The notes under the pieces were generated by a model that saw nothing but the letters and a program-made list of their open reading frames with translations, was not told the origin of the DNA and ran no database searches. This document shows, in pieces, positions 10,881 through 23,485 of a DNA stretch of 64,000 nt (its first letter is position 1; the number at the start of each line of letters is the position of its first letter). The stretch covers positions 2,852,001-2,916,000 of the forward strand of contig OX637800.1 in assembly GCA_951802425.1 (NCBI GenBank), written 5' to 3'. Both the position numbers and the translations under genes were made by a program. Source of the DNA: Clavaria fumosa. Taxonomy: Eukaryota; Basidiomycota; Agaricomycetes; Agaricales; Clavariaceae.

Positions 10881-13390
10881 ATGCGCCCCTTTCATCCGGT
10901 GACAGGTCAGTGCGCGCCACGCTATGATTCGGCAAATGTAAGGTCCTTATCCATTTCTGAACCCTTTAGCCGTTACCCTTGTAGTTGAGACATGCGGGGA
11001 CTTGCCTGCGCACCGTCTGACGTTTCACAGAGCGCAAACTAGCACCATCAGCATCGGCAGGCGCCCAGCCTGCGATGATAAGCGCGAGTCGACGGGTGCT
11101 ACAGATCAGACCGCCGCACAGTTTCGCTGTCGTGTTATCAGTCGCAAACATGCAAAGATAGCATTCGCAGACACGGGTCATGTCAGTTCATAGCCTACTC
11201 TCCATTGAAAAAGACCTCGTCTCTAATACGAAACTCTTTCAGGCATACTTGATTGATCTTCGTTCTCACCATGGCACCCATGTTCGCAAGCAGAACGAGC
11301 TGGTATCTACCCCCCTTCTCCCTGAGGTTCCTTACCCCTTGAGCGACGGAGACATCATCACGTTCGGAAAGACTGTAGGCAGAGACAATATGCTCGTCCG
11401 ACCCGTTACCGCCCGCATTGAGCTATTGTGCGAACCTCAGACCCCCATGCGTGCGACTACAATGCTTCATTTCCTCCCCCCTACGCCCCAATCGGAGAAC
11501 AAATCGTCCCCGAAGAGCTCGGGGTGCTATGGGCTTCCCGCAGACGACTCCGTATCTGCTTCTTCTTATTCTTCCAGTGAGTCCGATGTGGAAGAGATCG
11601 ACCCTCCATCTCCTCGCCCAGAGACGCAGCAGCCCTCCGGCTCTGCACACCTCAGCGCTGGAAGTCAAAGCAGCGCGAACAACAGGTACACGGACATTTT
11701 TCGTCGCTGGTTAACCAACATGCACCCTTCCCGACACAGTCACGATCTGCCGCATTGTCCTATTCCCCCTATTTCCCTTCCCGCCCCTCCCCAGGAGCCA
11801 CCCATCCCATACTACTCACAATGCGTCTCGCGCTCCCCGTCCATCGAAGCTTTCTGGCAGCCCTTGCATTCGCAGAGCAACCCTGTCCGACCCCCATCAG
11901 CAATTGATTCACATCCAGCGCCTAACCCGCCAGACATTCCATCAATTAGCCACAGAGAAAATAGGGACCCTTTGAACGGCAGATCCAGGGAAAGCTCTCC
12001 GATGGATCTTTCAAGCCCTTCCCCAGCTGTCGCTCAGTCTGGTGCAGTCATCCATGTGTGGCAGCCCGCTCGTGCCAGTGCGCCCATCGTAGAAGAGGTG
12101 GCGAGTCCAGTTACTGGAGAGGGAGTTTCAGGCGGAATAGCCACTGTTCCCGGAGTCCTTGCTGTCCCTGACGACAAGCATCTCTCGGACGAGGTGAACG
12201 GCCTGGATGATCCAAGCCAGGTCTAACATTTCCACTCATGCGCAAATGTTACATCTCCTGATATTTTTTATATCAAGCCTGTCAAGAATGGCCTTGCGAA
12301 CGTGACTATCCCCGCAGCACCGGCGGCTTCTGAGCTTCCGCCTGTCACCGTTCCGACCAGCCATGCATTAACGCCGGCAGCTGTGGAGAACATGCAATCG
12401 GCTTTGGCTGCCTTGCGGGTACGCATCTTTTCACGAAATGATGCCCGGCAATAAAGAAACAGAACATTACTGACAATTTCCGTTCGCGTAGGCCGACGTC
12501 TCCCGTCTAGATCACAGGCAGAACGCCCGCTCGCAAGTCCAGGCGTGTGTCATGGCGAACCGATGCGCCGAGCTCGAAGACCGCGTGACGGAGCTCGATG
12601 GGCTGTACATCAGCCTGTCGGACCAGGCGGACAACGCCGCGTCTGTCGACGTGACCGACTTGCAAGCGCAGGTTGACGCAATGGAAGATCAGATTGAAGC
12701 ATTCGCGCCCCTTATCAGGGATTGCGTCGACAGCGCGCTCAGCGTCAAGGTCGATGCCGAGGACACCGTCGCGTCCCTCAAGTCTCTCTACACTGGTGCG
12801 TCATCGTTCATATGGGACGATTACGGCGCCCAGAGTAGCAGGTGCAGCATTTTACTCACGCACCTTTTTTCGGGCACACAGAGATCAAGGCGTACCGTCA
12901 GGACGCGGCTGCGCAACTGAAAGCGCACCTCGAGGCCATTGACCAAGCGCGCCTTGATGCCTTAGCGGCGCTCAAGGCTGAGGCGCAAGTGCAGGCGCAA
13001 TTACAAGCGCAAGCAAATCAAATCACCACGGTGCCTTGCCTCCAGCCAGACCCCACTTCTCAGCCGATTGTCGCTGTTCAGACTTCTCTTAAGCGCAAGC
13101 GACGCATTTATGACACGGGCGTAGAATCACAGCCCGCTGCCGCTGACGACGATACACCGGCCCCCCCGTTGATTGTGGAGAAGAAGGCTGAGGAGGTTGT
13201 TGTTGCTGCTGCTCCTGAGGCTTCTGATCCTTCGACTGAAAGCCCTCTCGCCACCGAACGCACGCTTGGCCCGCTGACGGGTGCACCTTCTCCCTCAAAG
13301 CGCAGGAGGATCTTGTCCAGCGTCGTGCAAACTACTTCCGCGATCGCCTTGGGTGCAGTGGTGACATGGAGTGCTCTTGCCTTCAGTTGA
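10881..13390 (+). CDS. Tail-anchored FHA/coiled-coil protein, SLMAP/Far9-10/PRO45-like
   Basis: Six exons (10881-10905, 10970-11181, 11243-12220, 12278-12418, 12492-12795, 12882-13390) join in frame to 722 residues. An N-terminal FHA domain (about 10-130) shows IGRR at 37-40, SRKHA at 66-70 and the S-H-H-G-T turn near 87-91, the phosphothreonine-binding loops. A long Pro/Ser-rich linker follows, then coiled coil (about 440-640), a basic patch (KRRRIL) and a C-terminal hydrophobic segment ending ALAFS. FHA, coiled coil and tail anchor in this order is the layout of SLMAP, yeast Far9/Far10 and Sordaria PRO45, which tether the STRIPAK phosphatase complex to nuclear envelope, ER or mitochondria. 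STRIPAK controls cell fusion and fruiting in fungi. Assignment rests on architecture. Confidence 0.7.
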
Positions 13391-13720
13391 ACAGGCGCAA
13401 CGCGACTCGTCGTGTTGAAGTCGCAGTGGGAAGTTAGAATTTCAAGGGGACCCAGCCGAGTGACCATGTTGTAAAGGGTTCGAATTTCAGAATGAGGTAC
13501 TTTTTCTTTTCTCCCATGCTACACCAAGTAGCCCAGCACTCAGTAAACGCTGTCCAACCGTCCCTCGTGTAACAATATCGCATGTATGCACTATATGTAC
13601 GAGTCGCTGAAATAAACAAATCCTCCCTCAAATGTCGTCATGAACGACCTGGTGGTGCGGCCATGAAATGCGCATGCGAGTAACTAATACTCGGTTATCA
13701 AAAAGAATATTACGCGACAT
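13391..13720. other. Short convergent intergenic region
   Basis: Holds the 3' ends of the FHA gene (+) and the SAC3 gene (-). Nothing else is recognised. Confidence 0.5.
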
Positions 13721-16700
13721 TCATCGACCGTATCTCCTCTTGATGTCTTTTGTCAAAGCACGCAGCATAGCAGCGGTGATGATAGGCTTCTCCTCCGCCG
13801 TAGAAACGGAGATGATGCTCGGCGTTGGCGAGAGTCGGTCATTGACAATCATCGGGCTATCCCCGGGTGATGGGGACTGTGCGATGCTGTCGACGGAGCT
13901 CTGTGAGGACGTCCTCACTCGTTTACTTGATGCCTCGTCAGACATGGTGGGGGCCATTAGCGGACCACGTACCTTGTGCTGACGCTCTCTGTCAACGGCC
14001 TCGGGGAGCGCATTGCGCGCAATGACCGCATGCGCCTCAGATTGCGCGCGAGGGTCTCTCGCTTGTCCTCCCATTCTCGAGTGGCGAGAGCGATGCTTGT
14101 TTTGGAGTAGAGCAGCTTGACGAAGGGGTCTTCGGTGAATTTGGACCTGACGCGATGCAGAAGTAGCTGGTACAGGCCGTCGAGCACTATTTCTAACGGG
14201 AATCCTGAGTTGGGTGTCAGACCATTGACGACGACGTGATAGGCAAAGGCAGACATACTGCTTCCCATAGTACGGTATGATTGCAAGTCGCGCATGACAG
14301 CCGCCGCATCGTTTCCTAACGATGCGAGCCAGTCTACCAGTTGTTTGAATGCAGATCTGTTAAAACGGAAAACATTTGTTCAATATGGGGCCGAAAAGGA
14401 TGCGATGCGACGAACTGAGGATTCGTGACATTGAACTGCGGCGAGGTGAGCGGCTCAAACGATACTTCATTCTCAAGCAGAGTCGACAGGTGGTATCCAA
14501 GGGTGTTCAAGAACTCGACGGCGGTCTCGAGCACGGTTACCAGGAGCGACCAAACGACTACAGTCAAACTCAGCAATGAGCAAAGGATTTAAAGGTCGAC
14601 ACGTACGCGAACCGCCGCTAGGCAAGCAGTCCACGCATTCAGCGGTGAAATCTTGCCACGAGATATTACTGAGCATGAGGACACCTAGACGAACGGTTGG
14701 GAATGAAAAACAACGACTCGAGGGGCAAAAAACCGACCTTTGAGATTGAGTGCTTCGACTAGGGTCCCCTGAACATCAAGCTTGAGCAACGCTAGTGCTT
14801 CCTCGAATTTGGAATCAAGGTCTGGAGTCGAGGACGTGAGAGTAAGAACGTGGTGGTTTCCAATCACATCGGGTCCGGGAATCTAGTTGCAAAGAATACG
14901 TGAGCACTACACGACAGTCAATGCAAATGTCTAAAGGCAAAGCAGACCGTTTCAAGCAAGTCTGGATGCAATGACGCTTGTTCATCCTCCTCCCAACTGA
15001 TCAGCAACAAAGATGGCATGAAGTGTCGCTTGGATGGCAGGGCCTGAACAATATCTCGCAACCTGGCGCAATCGTCCAGGATATGGTATTTCCTGTCATC
15101 TCAGAAGTGAGAACAAATCCGATATCGTCGCCCTAGGAAGCGGTTTACCTCTCGATTGTGTCCGTCACCCCTTGCAAAGAAGTGCACTCAAAGATGATGA
15201 TACCGGGAGAACGCGTCGAGTGGCGGCCATCGGAAAGCGGTATGGAGAAAACATGTTCGGATTCCCAATCGCCAGACGCGGGCACATCAAATTTACACTC
15301 CAACCAGATGGCTGTGCCGTCATTGTCGGGATTCGTTGATAACCACGCGCTCCAGTCAGAGTAAGTTATCGCCGTCGAGTCGTGCTTAGCGCTCAGACGT
15401 CGAACGAATGATCGAAGGACACCAAGGAAAGATCCCTGTGCCCAGCGGCGTTGATTCTCATCCTGGTTCTGTATGATAACGTCAGTCGAATCTCATACTA
15501 GCGGCGAGGAAGAGGCAGGCGTGGAAGTCGCGTCGCACCTTCCTGAGACGTTGAGCCAGCTGTTCGTCTGACATTGGAGGGTGGTAAAGACTTGACGACC
15601 GCCTCTTGGCGCGTTTCCTGATGGGACTCTCTATCACTGCACTGCGCTCGTTACGCCGCTTCTTCTCGGCAGCAGCAGAGGAGCCGGACAATGAACGTTG
15701 CAGTACCACTTTTAGCTTGTATGCTTCGCTCTGCCGACAGGCCTCAGCCCATTCGGCTCTGTCCATGGTGCGCTGCTTCCAACGCTCAAAATACTCGTGC
15801 ACAAGCCAGCCTCTCCTACACAGCGCGACAAGGCTTTCTTCTATCTGCGCTAAATTCCGCTTGCTCCTAGCAGGAGCTATTTGTTCTGCCACAGGGGGCT
15901 GAGGCGCAGGAGCAGATCTTGGGGGCTCAAGAACTACGCTCGGAACTCCTATAAGGGGTCTAGCCGTAGTAGGTGTGGATACGAGGAGAGGGCTGAGTGT
16001 TTCGATTGATGCGGGGGTGCGTAGATAAGCGGGGGAAGGCAAACCCAGGTTGGTGGGTATTGCATTGAGGGTGTCGCTGGGGGTGGGGGGTAAAGATATC
16101 GGTACAGGTTTTTTAAGCGGCGGAGGCTCTCTCGGGGAAGCCTTTGATCGAACAGACGTATCCAGCGAGCTGGTAATGATCTTGGGCAGCAGTGGTACCG
16201 GGGCCGGTCGTGTAGTCGCGGGTTTCGCGGTGGAAAACAGGCTGTTCTGAGTCACGGTCGCCGGAGGTGGTTGATGTGCAGAATGCACCAAGCCCAACGC
16301 TGATGGTTCTTCAGGGGTGGTCGTACCTGGCAGGTTTGTGGAATCAGAGGGAGGCGGAGGGGGCTTATCGAGACGTGGTAGCGAGGTAGAAGACCCGTTA
16401 GGCTTGTCGTCCCTTGTTGTTGGCGGAATTGATGAGGACGGAATGAAGGCGGGCACCTTGGGGATCAGGGTTGTCGGTGTTGCCCCCACAGTAGGTAAAA
16501 ATACTGGTGCTTTGGGCACGTTGGTTGTCGTTCCTACAGGCCGCACATTCATGTCCACTTGGCGTATCGAGAATGAGTCTGTCCGCGGGGCGGTCCGCGG
16601 TTCTGCGCTCTGTCCAGCGACGGCGAGATTTCCATTGGTCAATTGCGGCCGCGCAAACACAGAAACAGCAAAGGGGCTTGTCCCGAACGCCGACGAAGTC

Positions 16701-18767
16701 GCGCCCAACGTCGGAGACGAGAATAATGGCGGGGCTTGGGGGGCATTCGACGCGCTGGTGCCAGTTACGAAGGTCGGTCCGCCAAAGACAGAGCGAGGTG
16801 GATCTGATGCGTCGCTGCCAGAAGGCTTGTGCTGAAAAGAGCCAAAGGGAGCAGAAGCAGACGACGTCGATGGTGCTTCTGTTCGACCAAACACAGAGGG
16901 TGCGCCGAAAATTCCAAGATTGGTCGACCGCACACCGGAAAACGCAGACACTGCAGGCGCGGTGAAGGTGCCCCCCGGGCCAGGAACGGATGGAATACTG
17001 GTGGCGAATGCAGGGGGCAAAGAGGCGTGCGAGGGTTGTCCGAAAACAGATGGTGGCGACGAGGTCGCGGTGATGACGCTCGAGCCATAAGGAGCGTCTG
17101 TTCCGTTCGAGATCAATGTAGAATGAAGTGCCGTCGATTTGTCCACCTCATCCGTATCGGCAATATACTCACTCTCCTCCGAGTCAGAGACCCCATCAAT
17201 GATGTCTGGCAAGGACAGATTCCCTCGTATAGCTTCCATATCTTCAACTGTTCCTTGTCCAAATAACCTCTCTAAGATGCACGCGACCAAATAGCACATA
17301 ACTTTGTTCCCCATCTCCCTCAGAACATCGGCAAGCTCTGCAAATATAGACATGGCCTGCGCATCAACGACAAGAGCAGACTTCTTCGTGATGGGTGCGC
17401 TTCTCGCCTGCACGTGAAGCCGAAACTTGGTGGTGAGCTTGAAAGCGGGATGGTTCGTGACGGAATCAGGTATTGCCTCGTATCGTTCTTTCTGATCTCG
17501 AATATGTATGAGTCGGTGGTAGACACGCATCTCAAGTTCAGTGGAAGACTCATAGCGGCCCCGTTGGTCCTCGTAGAATTCCTTCAAACTTTGGAGAGCT
17601 GGCATTGTGCTGTATCATAGATATTCCAGAGCGATTGAGAAAGTCACGTACCATTCATTAATTGTTGTTCTTCCATGTCGCAATCGAAATTTCTCCGATT
17701 CCGCTCAAGGTGCATCGTCAGTAGATGAAATCGCACGCAGCGATCATGGCATTCCATCGCAATTGGACCAGTCTCGTGCTGCATCGTGAAGTCGTTCCGA
17801 ACAGCTCGCGAGCGATCGCGTATGAAAGCAGCTGTCTTCGGAAGCCCGTATTGGGGGAGGAGGTCGTGAAATAAATAGTCAAGAGTACGCTACAATAACC
17901 TCGAGTCAGAGCTTTGAGATCCTCGGGACGAAGGCAGATAAAAAGACAGACAAGCAAGACAACGGGAGGGCGTAGATCACTAGGTAGAATCTTGTCCCCA
18001 GCCGCACGCTCGTACATCTTCACGGCGCGTTTGTGATCGACCCGCTTGGTGCCGGGAACCTTGAGTTTGGTGAGCATAGAATCGTTTGCATTGAGGATGG
18101 AAGGAAGACAAGCCGCGTGCACATACACACTCGAGGTCGAACAGATTGTTTTCTCGCTCTCGTCGGTAGCGCTCGAAGCGAGGGCACATGTCCATGCATG
18201 TACCAACCATGGTGATGGCATCTTCCAAGCGTTTTGGAACAAGCGGGTCGTCCATCTTCCCTTCGGCTATGGCCGTTTTGCGCTCTATTTCGCGTGATTT
18301 GACGAGCTGCCCTGAAATTCTGTGCTTCTGAAGAATTTAACCACTGAGAGGACTCTGACCTCTTGCCAAAACTTCTCCCTTTCCTCCTGCGTTTCCAATT
18401 CTGGCTCTCCAACGTTGTATGCTTGCTCTTCCTCCATATCGGTCATGTCCTCGTCGTCCTGGTATGGCGGTATCGAATGTGACGAGAACGGACGCGACGT
18501 GTGGGCAGCATTCCTGGTCATCCTCGTCCCAGCGGCTACCCCACCCCTAGGCGAGCCTCTCCCCCTTACGACCAAAACGCGATTTCCCGAACGTTCGCGC
18601 CTCTGTTGGCCGTCAGGTTGCGGCGGCGGTGCGCTTGTGCCACTGCGCGAGCCGACCGCTGCGTCCGAAATCCACTGCCTGTTCCTCGAGTGGGGCCGTT
18701 TTCCGTGGGGATGCCCGTCGCCCTGTGCAGTCGCGCGGGTCCGACCACCGTTGCGAGAATGCTCCAT
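13721..18767 (-). CDS. SAC3: SAC3/GANP family mRNA-export scaffold (TREX-2)
   Basis: A long minus-strand gene of at least ten exons, roughly 1,450 residues. Exon 1 (from 18767) is basic and Gly/Arg-rich. The SAC3 domain begins DDPLVPKRLEDAITMVGTC and continues with MDMCPRFERYRRE, RVDHKRAVKMYERAAG, LDYLFHDLL, FIRDRSRAVRNDFTMQHE and CHDRCVRFH (18255-17700). The frame then continues through CYLVACILERLFGQG into a Ser/Pro/Phe-Gly-rich region (SVFG, GIFGAPSVFG, APFGSF) and a basic C-terminal part to 13721. SAC3 scaffolds TREX-2, coupling transcription and mRNA export at nuclear pores; FG motifs can bind export receptors, as in animal GANP. Introns at 15469-15538, 15087-15148 region, about 14377-14435 and about 13933-13975 were placed by frame. 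Confidence 0.85.
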
Positions 18768-20728
18768 GGTGTCGACCGCGTCGGGGATGAAATTTGAGAT
18801 TGCTCAGAATGGAGAAGTCAATGCTCGTCGCCACAACAAATTGCTTACCTAACAGACCCATGTCCATATTTGGTGGTTGTGGACAACACCACGTGATGCA
18901 ATATTGGGGTTTATCTTATCTGAGGCTTCAAATTCCAAGTGTCAACGAGGTCTGTCTGGAAAAGCTTTCGGTCCGGTCTGCCTCGACCTCCTCAGCGACT
19001 CTGCCAGCCAATGCGCCCATATACTCAAAATTTGCGGGGGTAAGTCGCGATGCCCTACTGGTTTATTTAATTGACGCAAGTGTTGCCCTGTGAATTTTAA
19101 ATCCAAGTGATGTACGAGCCTCTGCTATGGATAGTATGCCTCATAAGTGGGGACTATCTTCGGCAGTCCAAAGCGGTTTGAATAGAAGCCTAGAATGCCC
19201 GAAGTGACACCTAGACTACTTCACGCCCACCCATTCTCTCTCAGAACCTGTCTTCCTTTATCTCCAAAATCTCTCGGTCGGACAGTCCAACTCTGTACAC
19301 CGAAAGCCTACACACAAAGTGCGTTTCAGTCTAGCTGGAGAGTTTTCGGCTGAACAAAACCTCCGATGCAGGCTTTTATTTTATCGGAAGAAATGATGGG
19401 AGGACGGCCCAACGCCGATTTGTCTCCCAATCCCCATTTCCGTCTTTACCCCTCGTGGTTTTGACCCCAAAGTCAACGATTGCGTTCGCCGTCCTCACTA
19501 TCCACTTCCCCGATTTGCCTTATGTCCAAATTCATTCACGTCTAAATTCGCTCTCTCCAAGCTAGTCGCCTCCCCCTGATACATCCTCTAATACCCAACT
19601 GCCGCTCGGGTATATGGCTATTCGGTCGTCGCTACTAGAAATCGCCCACGGAAAGTAGACGTCATACCACTGTCTCCTGACGAGCTCCCATTTCTCGTGC
19701 AGTGCTACTGGCGGCTTCCAGCGCTATTCTGATATACTGATCGAACGGGCTGAGACGGTTGCGAGGAGAGTGAGGCGGTGGTCCCAGCGATGGTGATGAT
19801 GGAGGACCAAACGGTGGCGGTCGAGGACCGATGGGCGAGAGATGGAAGAGCGGACCTAGGCGCGGCCCAAGAGACGCTGGAGACACCACAAGTTCGAAAA
19901 TGCAGTTCGGATCATAATGGACTCGCCACCAAATATTAAACCGACTAAGAAGTCAATGCGGGTCAGCTTAAAGTTCACTCGTATGAAATGCGAGGCATTA
20001 GACATGCCTTTAAAGTAAGAGGCTTATACCTGTTGGGTAACAAGGCGGTCGGTCTATCGGATCCTCTTCGCATGCTGATCCATAGTATCGTCAAGAAAGG
20101 CGACGATTGTAGTCAACAAGTCATCCCACGCCCGTCATCCCCCACGTCCCAGAATGTAAGTCTGCGGCTTCAAGTGGTGCCTCAGTTGTGTTGGACTCGT
20201 TGCCTTATCGCCCAATTTGTGGTCAGGGCCATAGCTGTGTACTCGTTATCTGTACCAATGAATGCATCGTTGACACCGAGACCTTCAAATCACAAGTCAT
20301 GATGACAATACCCGGTTGAGAACAGACGAGGTTACCCGATATTCACTGCAATGCCTGATGTCTATCATGTTTGATAACGATCCGCATGCTGGGTTAACAA
20401 GTTGCACATGTCCCATCTGTCAATGAGCTGCCTGGTGTCGCACAAGTGCAATACGCGCAAGACTGAACGTACATGATATTTGGGACATTGCAGAGTCAAA
20501 ATTTCCATTTATGGTAAGTGTTGAATTGCTAACATAAGCAGAATTGACCGCACGGCAATGTCGTGTGTGTGTTTGTGCCTTTGCAGAAACTGATGTTTTC
20601 CCTTCGCATGTTTTGGCTGACTTTTTTACAACAAGGTTCGTCGTCAAACTTTGTTTCTATTTTTTATATATTATAAATTTTATTAACCTTATTTGATTAT
20701 ATAATTATATAACAACTTTTGACAGAAA
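18768..20728. other. Long intergenic region between SAC3 and WOPR genes
   Basis: About 2 kb with no firm gene. A Pro-rich minus-strand frame at 19662-19889 (75 codons) has no motif or partner exon I can defend. From about 20450 the sequence holds intron-like pieces: GTAAGTG donor near 20515, CTAAC branch, and a long AT-rich stretch (20640-20720) ending cttttgacag just before the WOPR start codon. These fit introns in a long 5' leader of the WOPR gene. Confidence 0.45.
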
Positions 20729-23153
20729 ATGTCATCAAGTCAACCACAACCACCGCTTCCATCAACTAACCTCAGTCCAACAACCGATCAACTACCAGAG
20801 CAGACATGGTCAGAACCACCCTGGTCAGGTTGGATAGAAACTACGGGCGACGCTCTTCTCATCCTCGAAGCCGCTCGTCGCGGTCTCATCCCACGCGTCA
20901 CCCGTCGTCTCGTCGACTCGGAGCGAAAAATGATCACCTCAGGCTCCGTATTCGTCTTTGACGAGGACGAGAGTGGTATCAAACGTTGGACAGACGGGTT
21001 CTTTTGGAGTCCTAGTCGCATCCTCGGTAATTTTCTCCTCTATCGCGAGACAGACAAGAAGGGCGCAGGTCATCGTGTCGTGCGCTCCGAACCCCACATC
21101 TCCCCTGACGGCAACGAACCCTCCCCCACATCAGCCTCGGACAGTCAAAAACATGATTGGCAGACTTTGAGTCGTCCAAAGGGCGATTCCTCGCAGAGCG
21201 GGATGGACAAACAGCGAGAAAGGACGCTTGTCGGCAGCCTCACTAACAGCTACAAGTTCAAGCCAGACGGCTTAATGAAAAAGGTCTTTTTTCCCTTCGT
21301 TCGTGTTTATTTGTTCAGCAATATTGATCCCCTCCCCTCTCGTCGGCGTCTCGCCACAGACTTTCTCCTTGACCATCGGAGGTGTCGCACAGCACCTCAT
21401 CTCCTATTACAAGATCGATGACGTCGAGCAAGGTCGTCTCCGCTCTCCTTCCTCCCTCCCCGAGCTTGCTTGCCTCGTCATCAGTCCAGAGTACCTCGAC
21501 AAGACCCACTTCCGCAACCCACCCAAAGTCGAGATCGGCCTCGATGGCATCCCCCGTTATCGCGGCGAGGCGGATGAGCCGGACAACTCCGCAATGGGCG
21601 GTGCAAACGGAGAGAAAATCCTCCCCGCACCGCTCTCTGCTGCCGGCCATGCCCTCGTCCCCTCGGCCTCTTTTACTGCTGCCGAAGCCCGGTCGCCCGG
21701 CAAGCGCTCCAAGCGCGAAATCCAAGTGAAGCGATACTATCCTTACGACCACCAGCACTCACACCAGAACAGCAATAGCAAATCCAATAATAACGGCAAC
21801 AACAGTAATGGTAATGAATCGGCCGGGGGAAGGCGCTCCCGTAAGTCCACCAAATCGGTATCATCCGGCAAGGCAGCATCAGCGTCTTCGCCCCATCCCG
21901 ATGCTGCCACATCTCCCACGTCTCCCACGTCGTCACCAGGCACAGGTCCCTCGTCCCAATTAGCACCGCCTCCGCCTCACCCTCTCCCGCACTCGCTTCC
22001 GCATCTGCACCCGCTGCCACTGCCTGGCTATCCCGACCCTACCGTGGGGGGCGGAGCGCCCCCGCCCCTCTCTCACCCTCATCTTCACTCTCTCCCGCCT
22101 CACTCACTCCACCATCCACTCCACCAGCCGCCCCACTTGCAGCAGCACCACCTGCACCTACAACATCAGCACCCTCAGCACCAGCACCCTCAACATCAGC
22201 AACACCCCCAACACCAGCAGCACCACCACACGTCTCACGCTCACCACCCACAACATGCCCACCCGCCTCCGTACCACCACCCGCATCCGCATCACCATCC
22301 ATACGGCATGTCGTACTACCCGTACCCCATAGCGCCCCCCCATTTGGCGCTCCTCGCACCCCCACCCATGGCGTCGCACCCGCACCCGCAACAACAGCAA
22401 CACCATCCCGGGCACGTCTTTCCAGGTACGGCTGCGGGCACAGGTGCAACTGGTGCCGCATCGTCCTCACCGTCCTCGTCGCCCCCGACAACAACGGCAA
22501 TATCGTCATCTTCAGCCGCCACCGCAGGAAGCGCGTCGGGCAGCACTGCCACAGGCACAGGCACACACGCACCAGCGCAGACAGCAGTGGCGACGTCGGC
22601 GCAAGGCGCTGCAGGACATCCGCCGCCACAGCAGCAGCAGCAACAGCACGGGGTATACCCTGGCTATGCGCCTTCTTCGCCCGCTGTTACGTCTGCTGCT
22701 GCATCGGGCGCTGGCGGGGTTGCAGGCTCGGACCCTCCAACTGCTCCGACTTCCGGCTCGCAATCATCACCTCACCCATCCCAACAGCCACACGCGCAAC
22801 AGTCGCAGCAACAGCAGCAGCAACAACAGACGTTTTACCACTACTACCCTCCCGCGCCATACCATCACCACCCACACGCGTACGGCGCACCGCCTCCCCC
22901 GCCTCCCCCGTGGGGGCACTACCCTGCGTATGCGCCTGCGGCGCCGCCGGGCCTGCACCTGCACCAGCCTCCTCCGTCACACCACCCGCACCAGCAACAT
23001 CAGCAGCAGCCTCGAGCCCCGTCGCTGTCGCCGTCCGAGCCCGAGCCGAAGCCGGGAATCGGGATCGGCGCAGGGGTTGGGGCCGCGGCAGTATCGGCCG
23101 GGACGCCAGAGAGCGTGGGAGCAGCTGCTGGATCGGAGGGCGAGGTCGCGTGA
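20729..23153 (+). CDS. WOPR-domain transcription factor (Gti1/Pac2 family)
   Basis: Exons 20729-21283 and 21360-23153 give 782 residues. The first WOPR half (about 30-110) has WSGWIETTGDALLILEAARR, then VFVFDEDESGIKRWTDGFFW and SPSRILGNFLLYRE. The second half, directly after the splice, reads LMKK-TFSLTIGGVAQHLISYY and then ELACLVISPEYLDKTHFRNP. These are the hallmark motifs of Wor1/Ryp1/Gti1/Pac2 DNA-binding proteins that control morphology and development. After residue about 330 the protein is low complexity: Asn/Ser, Pro/His, poly-His-Gln and Pro-rich tracts, ending in a Glu-rich tail. Long overlapping frames on the minus strand are shadows of this repetitive sequence. The AT-rich upstream intron suggests post-transcriptional control, unproven. 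Confidence 0.92.
21960..23040. repeat. CA/CAG/CCACAC-rich low-complexity tract in WOPR gene
   Basis: Trinucleotide-like tracts (cagcag, caccac, cagcagcaccac) encode His, Gln and Pro runs such as HPQHQHPQHQQHPQHQQ. The tracts are imperfect, in frame and likely variable in length. Confidence 0.85.
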
Positions 23154-23485
23154 CATTTCGTTCGTGTGCATGTTCGTTCGTACCATCCCTTGGGGGGTTC
23201 CATTGAATTCGTCGTCTCTTGTTGATCAATTTTTACTGTTTTGTACTCACTCGGTCTCTTTAGGTGTTTCCATTTGTTTTTTTCTCTCTCGAAACATGCT
23301 TTGTCTTTCCACTACACCTATTATGTCTCTCGCTCACTCCCACTTGTTCCCTTGGAGTTGTTTCTAACACCCTTTCTTTCACAATACATCAACGCAGTGT
23401 TGTCGATTACTAGCAAGACGAGTTGAAAGGTACTTGTATGCATTTTATGTGCAGCATTACTACTGCACACTTACATGACTGGACA
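23154..23485. other. 3' flank of WOPR gene
   Basis: T-rich pyrimidine tracts and no gene; probably 3' untranslated region and terminator of the WOPR gene. Confidence 0.4.

Noticed and set aside
13410..13500. Possible tRNA (ggttcgaatttc T-loop-like word)
   Set aside because: No acceptor or anticodon stem can be formed around it.
16050..16965. Long plus-strand open frames opposite SAC3
   Set aside because: Antisense shadows of a Pro/Ser-rich exon; the minus strand has the conserved SAC3 reading frame.
22039..23367. Long open frames in other phases over the WOPR gene
   Set aside because: Caused by CAC/CAG low-complexity sequence; products are Arg- or Val-rich and unlike proteins.
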